A stretch of DNA of 64,000 nt, from positions 9,322 to 73,321 of the forward strand of contig NZ_BMMF01000006.1 in assembly GCF_014645695.1 (NCBI RefSeq). The letters are read 5' to 3'. The notes under the pieces are model-generated. The model had not been told where the DNA came from, ran no database searches, and saw only the letters and a program-made list of their open reading frames with translations. Positions 59,507 to 64,000 of the stretch are shown here, piece by piece (position 1 is the stretch's first letter; every line of letters starts with the position of its first letter). The translations under genes were made by a program, and so were the position numbers. Source of the DNA: Salinarimonas ramus. GTDB taxonomy: Bacteria; Pseudomonadota; Alphaproteobacteria; Rhizobiales; Beijerinckiaceae.

Positions 59507-60775
59507 TCAGGCGAGCCAATCGGGCACGCGGTCGCGGCCGATGAGGTCCTCGTAGCGCTCGCGGGGTCGCACCACCGCCATCCGCGCGCCGCCCACCAGC
59601 ACTTCCGGCACGAGGAGGCGGGTGTTGTAGGTGGAGGCCTGCACCGCCCCGTAGGCGCCCGCCGTCATCACGGCGACGAGATCGCCCGGGGCGAGGGGCG
59701 GCAGCGGGCGGGCCAGCGCGAGGTAGTCACCGGTCTCGCAGACGGGCCCCACCACGTCGACGAGGCGCCGCGGCGCCTCGGCTGCCGGCGCGCGCACCGG
59801 CTTGATCTCGTGATGCGCCTCGTAGAGCGTGGGGCGGATGAGGTCGTTCATCGCGGCATCCACGATGACGAAGGTCTTGCCCTCGCCCTCCTTCACGTAG
59901 ACCACGCGCGAGACCAGGATGCCGGCGTTCCCGGCGATCATGCGGCCGATCTCGAAGAGCAGCGTGAGCCCGAGATCGCGGGTGTGGCGCTTGATCGTCT
60001 GCGCGAAGAGCGCGGGCGCCGGCGGCGGCTCCACGTCCTCGCGATAGGGCACGCCGAGCCCGCCGCCGAGATCCATGTGATGCAGCGGGTGCCCTTGCGC
60101 CATCAGGTCGCGCGCCAGCTCGGCGACGAGGGCGGTGGCGTTGTCGAAGGGCGCGAGATCCGTGATCTGGCTGCCGATGTGCATGTCGACGCCGGTGATG
60201 GCGATGCCCGGCAGCGCGGCGGCGCGGGCGTAGACCTCGCGGGCGCGCGAGATCGGGATGCCGAACTTGTTGTCGAACTTGCCCGTCGAGATCTTGGCGT
60301 GGGTCCGCGCGTCGACGTCCGGGTTGACGCGGATCGAGATCGGCGCCTCGACGCTCATCTCGGTCGCCACCGAGGAGAGCGCCTCGAGCTCGGGCTCGCT
60401 CTCGACGTTGAAGCACAGGATGCCCGCCGCGAGCGCCGCCGCCATCTCGGTGCGCGTCTTGCCGACGCCGGAGAAGACGATGCGCCGGCCCGGCACGCCG
60501 GCGGCGAGCGCGCGGCGCAGCTCGCCCTCCGAGACGATGTCCATGCCCGCCCCGCGGCGCGCGAGCGTGCGCAGCACCGCCTGGTTGGAGTTCGCCTTCA
60601 TGGCGTAGCAGACGAGCGCGTCCATGTCCGCGAAGGCGGCGGCGAAGACGTCGTAGTGCCGCTCCAGCGTGGCGGTGGAATAGCAGTAGAAGGGCGTGCC
60701 CACCTCCGCCGCGATCTCTTCGAGCGAGACGTCCTCGGCATGCAGGACGCCGTCGCGATGGGCGAAGTGATGCAT
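59507..60775 (-). CDS. lysA: Diaminopimelate decarboxylase LysA
   Basis: The 422-residue PLP enzyme has the Lys in CYAMKANSN, HIGSQI, the glycine-rich MDLGGGLGVPY, and the CETGDYLA motif of the partner subunit. It decarboxylates meso-diaminopimelate to lysine. The usual EPGR motif reads EIGRMIAGNAG here, with Ile replacing Pro. It follows lptM by 10 bases, a standard alphaproteobacterial pair, but the expected argH upstream is missing. Confidence 0.95.
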   Translation of the reverse strand: MHHFAHRDGVLHAEDVSLEEIAAEVGTPFYCYSTATLERHYDVFAAAFADMDALVCYAMKANSNQAVLRTLARRGAGMDIVSEGELRRALAAGVPGRRIVFSGVGKTRTEMAAALAAGILCFNVESEPELEALSSVATEMSVEAPISIRVNPDVDARTHAKISTGKFDNKFGIPISRAREVYARAAALPGIAITGVDMHIGSQITDLAPFDNATALVAELARDLMAQGHPLHHMDLGGGLGVPYREDVEPPPAPALFAQTIKRHTRDLGLTLLFEIGRMIAGNAGILVSRVVYVKEGEGKTFVIVDAAMNDLIRPTLYEAHHEIKPVRAPAAEAPRRLVDVVGPVCETGDYLALARPLPPLAPGDLVAVMTAGAYGAVQASTYNTRLLVPEVLVGGARMAVVRPRERYEDLIGRDRVPDWLA

Positions 60776-60785
60776 AGTCGCGCTC

Positions 60786-61028
60786 TCAGAGCAGGATGTC
60801 GAGGAGGAAGGGCCGGTCCGGCTGCGCCACCGGCACGCTCTCGGGCTGGCGCGGCCCGCCGACGGGGACGTTCACGAGGGGATCGGAGGGCACCGCCGCC
60901 TCGTCCGCCAGCGGCGCGGGGCCCGCCCCCGGCGGCGGCTCCAGCGCGCCGCGACGGCCGCAGGCGGAGAGCGTGAGCGCCGTCGCGATCAAGAGAATGA
61001 GACCAACGCTCGCCCGACCCGCACGCAT
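60786..61028 (-). CDS. lptM: LptM-like small lipoprotein
   Basis: The 80-residue lipoprotein has a signal peptide with lipobox LTLSAC followed by GRRGALEPPP, the YifL/LptM signature. LptM helps the LptD-LptE translocon mature by promoting correct disulfides. The rest is Pro/Ala-rich. I start it at ATG 61028 (MRAGRASVGLIL). It is the usual upstream partner of lysA. Confidence 0.85.
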   Translation of the reverse strand: MRAGRASVGLILLIATALTLSACGRRGALEPPPGAGPAPLADEAAVPSDPLVNVPVGGPRQPESVPVAQPDRPFLLDILL

Positions 61029-61092
61029 CCGACCCCTCCCACGTTCGAGGGCCGCAGCTAAAGCACAGATCGGACGGGCTGGCGAGGGGGCG

Positions 61093-61353
61093 TCAACGCC
61101 GCGCGAGGCTCTCGAGCACGCCCGCATTGGCGCAGAAGGAGGGCGCGTGCTCCGCGCGCTCGGTCTCCGCGAGCCAGGAGCGGCAGGCCCCCTCGTGCCC
61201 GCACCCGGCGCAGCGGCGGGCGGCCTGGGCGAGGGCGAGGTCGGCGGCGGGGTCGTCCTGGCCCTCGGGGGCGACCCCGAGCCGCGCCATCATCTCCCCC
61301 ATCAGCCGCGGCCGCTCCGCTGCCCGCCGCAGCCCCTCGATCATGCTCTTCAT
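61093..61353 (-). CDS. DUF6455 family protein
   Basis: The 86-residue protein has the DUF6455 cysteine pattern: RRCAGCGHEGACRSWL and a C-terminal FCANAGVLESLA. The four cysteines could bind a metal or Fe-S cluster, but that is untested. GGAGG is eight bases before the ATG at 61353; an in-frame ATG at 61383 is less likely. It is separated from lptM by 64 bases. Function unknown. Confidence 0.8.
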   Translation of the reverse strand: MKSMIEGLRRAAERPRLMGEMMARLGVAPEGQDDPAADLALAQAARRCAGCGHEGACRSWLAETERAEHAPSFCANAGVLESLARR

Positions 61354-61554
61354 CACGCGCGCCTCCGTTGCGATGCGGGGCATGATGGAAGCCGAGGGCG
61401 GGGGAGCGCCTTGATCGAGCGCAAGGGGGACTTCTCCAGGTGAAGTCCGGGCTTATGTCGCTTTTTGCCGGTGTGCTCCGGTGACGGCCGTCCGAAGACG
61501 TGCTAGAAGATGCCGACGCGCGCAAATAGAAAATCTGGAGTTGAGGAAATTGCC

Positions 61555-61983
61555 GTGGCTACAGTATTCGACGTAGCAGACTACATCCTCCACCAGAAGG
61601 GCGAGATGACGGCGATGAAGCTCCAGAAGCTCGTCTACTACAGCCAGGCCTGGGGCTTGGTCTGGGACGAGGCGCCACTTTTCGACGCCAAGATCGAAGC
61701 GTGGGCGAACGGCCCCGTCGTGCCGTTGCTCTTTCAGGCGCACCAGGGCGAGTACGTCGTCTCCCGCGAGCCGAGAGGGGACCGGAACAATCTGTCGGAC
61801 GAGCAGCGCGAGACGATCGACGCCGTCCTTGCTCACTACGGCGATAAAGCAGCCGCTTGGCTGAGCGACCTGACTCACCGTGAAGACCCGTGGCGGGACG
61901 CGAGACACGGCCTAGCCGACGGTGAACGCGGCAATCGCGAGATCACCCACGCCTCGATGGCCGAGTTCTACGGCAATCTCTGA
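61555..61983 (+). CDS. Panacea (SocA-like) domain antitoxin
   Basis: The 142-residue protein carries the Panacea/DUF4065 domain: VADYILHQKGEMTAMKLQKL, VYYSQAWGLV, FDAKIEAWANGPVVPLLF, then a helical half with DLTHREDPWRDARHG. Panacea proteins are promiscuous antitoxins that neutralise unrelated toxins encoded beside them; SocA of Caulobacter is one. I take the GTG at 61555 as start because GAGGAA lies seven bases upstream and the domain starts there; an ATG at 61510 is possible. The next gene starts 11 bases later on the same strand and has no recognised family. GC content falls here compared with neighbours. Confidence 0.85.
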   Translation: MATVFDVADYILHQKGEMTAMKLQKLVYYSQAWGLVWDEAPLFDAKIEAWANGPVVPLLFQAHQGEYVVSREPRGDRNNLSDEQRETIDAVLAHYGDKAAAWLSDLTHREDPWRDARHGLADGERGNREITHASMAEFYGNL

Positions 61984-61994
61984 GGCCGCACGCC

Positions 61995-62465
61995 GTGGGA
62001 AAGTCGCCGAAGATCGCGAAGCACGTCGTCGAGCCCGAGCCGACCAAGACACCCAAATACAGGGAACCGGAAATCGAGGGGCTGCCGCTCGCGTGGAGGT
62101 TCAGTGCTTGCGATCGGGACGGACCGTTCAGCTGGATCGCCTTCGAAACCGCAGACAAGTTCAAGGAGGTGATCGATCGCCTCCACGATTTCGAGACCAA
62201 GTCGTGGAATGATCTGCTTGGAGCGGGGTGTCACCCGATCGAGGTGTACCGCCTCGAGAAGGAGGCTCGTGACCGTCTTCGAGCCATCCAGCGCGATGAT
62301 CTCGACGAGCTGATGTCGTTTCGCGTCGCGGGCGCGCACCGGCTCTGGTGCGTTCGGGAGCGCAACATCATGCGCATTCTCTGGTGGGATCCCGATCATA
62401 TGGTCTACAGGACCGAGAAGGATCGTGCGGACAGAACGAAGCGGAAGAGAAAGGAAGGCCGTTAG
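61995..62465 (+). CDS. Putative toxin paired with the Panacea antitoxin
   Basis: This 156-residue protein begins with a Lys/Pro-rich segment. It continues with FSWIAFETADKFKEVIDRLH, a HPIEVYRLEKEARDRLRAIQ helix and a basic end (IMRILWWDPDHMVYRTEKDR, then Lys/Arg-rich). The alternation of VYRL-helix and RLWCVRERN-ILWWD strands vaguely recalls RelE/ParE-like toxins, but I cannot assign a family. Position, a gap of only 11 bases after a Panacea gene, and low GC support a toxin role. The start at 61995 is a GTG. Confidence 0.65.
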   Translation: MGKSPKIAKHVVEPEPTKTPKYREPEIEGLPLAWRFSACDRDGPFSWIAFETADKFKEVIDRLHDFETKSWNDLLGAGCHPIEVYRLEKEARDRLRAIQRDDLDELMSFRVAGAHRLWCVRERNIMRILWWDPDHMVYRTEKDRADRTKRKRKEGR

Positions 62466-62516
62466 GTCTTCGACAGCCTCGCCGATCAAATCCGCGTCGA
62501 CAGGAGGTCTCGCACC

Positions 62517-62711
62517 TCACAACAACCCCCGCTCCTTCAAATAAGCCGTGACGATCCGGCGGATCATTTCCGACCGGTTCGGCTGGTCGGTCTCCAGGCG
62601 CGCGGCTTCGTCGAGGGCGTCCGTGATCTCCTTGCCGGCGCGGAAGCCGACCATGGGACGGATGCCGGTCGGGGGACGGCCGCGTCTTTTTTGATCATCA
62701 GATATTGACAT
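62517..62711 (-). CDS. Ribbon-helix-helix DNA-binding protein
   Basis: The 64-residue protein has a basic RGRPPTGIRPMVGFRAGKEI strand and two helices (EITDALDEAARLETDQPN, RSEMIRRIVTAYLKERGLL), matching the ribbon-helix-helix fold of CopG/Arc-type regulators and antitoxins. It converges on the putative toxin gene with 51 bases between stops. It may be an independent regulator or part of the same defence-type island. The start is ATG 62711. Confidence 0.78.
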   Translation of the reverse strand: MSISDDQKRRGRPPTGIRPMVGFRAGKEITDALDEAARLETDQPNRSEMIRRIVTAYLKERGLL

Positions 62712-62790
62712 CCGCGCCCGGTTTTTGCTAATCAATAATCCTGCAAGCCGAACGCATCAGAGCGCGCGTCGCGGCTCCGAGGACAGCGCC

Positions 62791-63597
62791 ATGGCCGACC
62801 CTACCTATACCGCGCCCGCAGGCGCGGCGCATACCGATTCGTCCCCGTCCGACCCCGCCACCCAGAACCCCACCCCCTCCGAGCCCCCGCTCTCCGCCCT
62901 CGCCACCGAGTTGCGCTCGCGGGTGGCCATGGTCGAGGCGCTGGGCGAGCGGCTGTCGCGGGAGGGGGTGGACGACGACGCGCGCGATGCGCGGCTGCGC
63001 GCGCCGTGGGCGGCGTGCGATGCGCTGGCCGGGCGGATCGCCAGGCGGGCGTCGCGCACGCTCCTCGATCTGGAGGCGAAGGCGGCGGCGTTCCTGTGGC
63101 TCGATTCCGGGGCGACGTCGGCGGACGACGAGCCGCACGCGCGCCTCGTCGCCGACGTGATGACCTTCCTCGCCGGGGGCATCTCGGACTGTCTCGCCCC
63201 CGACCATCGCGACACGCCGCTCGACGTGCCGCGTCTGTTCGCGACGATCGAGACGCAGGCCCTCGTCGCCCGGGCGCGGACGGTGGGCGACCTCCTCGCG
63301 CTCCACGAGATCGGCCGCCTCCTGCGCGAGCGCGCCGGCGCACCCGCGGACGCATCGCCGGAAGCCGTCGAGGCGCTCGACGCCACGCGCCTCGCGCTCG
63401 GCGGCCTGGGCGCCGAGCTGGAGGAGGAAGCCGCCGCCCGGCTCGCGACGACCGAGCCCCGGACGGCGGAGGAAGCGCGCGGGCGCGCCATCGCGCTCTA
63501 TGTCCGCGAGGCGGCGGCGCCGGTGCCCGATTGCCTGGAGCGCGCCGCGCGCGTCACGTTCCGCCTCGGCTTCGATCTGCCGGGCCACGTCTCGTAG
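62791..63597 (+). CDS. Unknown acidic, Ala/Arg-rich protein
   Basis: The 268-residue protein is rich in Ala, Arg and Glu and probably all-helical (ALATELRSRVAMVEALGERL, RARTVGDLLALHEIGRLLRE). There is no signal peptide or membrane helix, and no family is recognised. Its start lies 80 bases from the divergent ribbon-helix-helix gene. The 5' part (residues 1-35) is Pro/Ser/Thr-rich. High GC resembles the chromosome, unlike the TA genes before it. Confidence 0.6.
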   Translation: MADPTYTAPAGAAHTDSSPSDPATQNPTPSEPPLSALATELRSRVAMVEALGERLSREGVDDDARDARLRAPWAACDALAGRIARRASRTLLDLEAKAAAFLWLDSGATSADDEPHARLVADVMTFLAGGISDCLAPDHRDTPLDVPRLFATIETQALVARARTVGDLLALHEIGRLLRERAGAPADASPEAVEALDATRLALGGLGAELEEEAAARLATTEPRTAEEARGRAIALYVREAAAPVPDCLERAARVTFRLGFDLPGHVS

Positions 63598-63605
63598 GGC
63601 GCGCC

Positions 63606-63917
63606 TCAGGCGCTCTCCACCTCGTGCACCGCCCGGGCTAGGAGGTCGAGCATCTGCTTGCGGATCTCGGCGTCGGAGACGGAGGCCGGCAGGTCGGCGC
63701 GCAGCTGCTCGTAGACCTCGGCGTCGCCGGGCTTCTTCAGGTCGGCGGAGACGACGGAGCGGGCGTAGGCCTCGGCGTCCTCGCCGGTCTTGCCGAGGAT
63801 CTCCGCGGCCCACAGGCCGACGAGCCGATCGCGGCGGGCGATCGCCTTGAAGCGGAGCGCCTCGTCGTGCGCGAACTTGTTCTCGAAGGCGGCTTCGCGG
63901 TCGTCGAAGGTGGTCAT
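63606..63917 (-). CDS. F1-ATPase inhibitor zeta subunit (DUF1476)
   Basis: The 103-residue protein matches the alphaproteobacterial zeta subunit (DUF1476): FDDREAAFENKFAHDEALRF at the N-terminus, RRDRLVGLWAAEILG, and a C-terminal IRKQMLDLLARAVHEVESA. In Paracoccus the zeta subunit inserts its N-terminal helix into F1 and blocks ATP hydrolysis, much like mitochondrial IF1. It is far from any ATP synthase operon in this window, as is usual. It converges on the unknown gene with eight bases between stops. Confidence 0.92.
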   Translation of the reverse strand: MTTFDDREAAFENKFAHDEALRFKAIARRDRLVGLWAAEILGKTGEDAEAYARSVVSADLKKPGDAEVYEQLRADLPASVSDAEIRKQMLDLLARAVHEVESA

Positions 63918-64000
63918 GGTCCGGGTCCGTGCGCGTTGAGCTGGGGGAGGGCGCTCGCGCCCTGCTCCTGCGGGTATATCGCCGGGGCCCGGCGCGCGCC

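Noticed and set aside
1-64000. CRISPR arrays, rRNA operons, prophage or integrated element with attachment sites
   Set aside because: No regularly spaced repeats, rRNA-like stretches or phage structural genes were seen; the tRNA-Leu gene has no nearby integrase or partial duplicate.

Overview
The window is very GC-rich (about 70 percent by eye) and densely coded. Gene content points to an alphaproteobacterium of the Rhizobiales/Hyphomicrobiales type: an F1-ATPase zeta-subunit inhibitor, an NDUFA9-type complex I epimerase, a HutX/HemP/HmuTUV heme system, a DUF6356 protein, TAXI-TRAP transport, and an RpoH-type heat-shock promoter in front of hsp20. A genus such as Salinarimonas is only a guess. 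No rRNA, CRISPR array, prophage or intact insertion sequence was seen.

Layout. 1-4.4 kb: the 5' 1263 codons of a giant cadherin-like/VCBS repeat surface protein on the minus strand, whose N-terminal third is strikingly AT-rich, then an IS256-family transposase remnant. 4.6-11.9 kb: an IclR regulator and SMP-30 lactonase, divergent from a TAXI-TRAP transporter, a class III CoA-transferase and a citrate-synthase-like lyase; I read this as an uptake and catabolic unit for a citrate- or citramalate-like acid. 11.9-14.7 kb: small secreted and membrane proteins and tRNA-Leu(CAG). 14.7-28 kb: housekeeping genes (NDUFA9-like epimerase, aminotransferase, cpoB, tilS, prmA, aminopeptidase P, a Cys/Met PLP enzyme, an RluA-type pseudouridine synthase, ftsY, matB). 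28-33 kb: an AtoE-type transporter, hsp20 with a sigma-32 promoter, an M20 amidohydrolase and an MFS transporter.

33.2-41.5 kb is a complete heme acquisition locus. A minus-strand run (TonB-dependent receptor, IsdG-type heme monooxygenase, HutX, ExbB, ExbD, TonB) diverges from hemP-hmuTUV. Most junctions are ATGA or TGATG overlaps, so outer-membrane import, energisation, inner-membrane import and heme breakdown are encoded together.

41.5-53.3 kb: LysR/WrbA, Sua5, an unusual soluble chemoreceptor-like protein, a K+/H+ antiporter, copA-cueR behind a textbook CueR promoter, pal (detached from cpoB), an Lrp regulator and a CIA30 protein. 53.4-57 kb: a probable pterin-sensing two-component system: a PruR-like periplasmic protein overlapping a membrane histidine kinase, a single-domain receiver, and a receiver fused to a MarR-like winged helix. 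57-64 kb: a MOSC protein, lptM-lysA, a DUF6455 protein, a lower-GC Panacea-domain toxin-antitoxin pair, a ribbon-helix-helix protein, an unknown acidic protein, and the ATP synthase zeta inhibitor.

The best candidates for new biology are the lactonase/TRAP/CoA-transferase/lyase unit, the PruR-kinase-REC/MarR pathway, and the unrecognised toxin beside the Panacea antitoxin.
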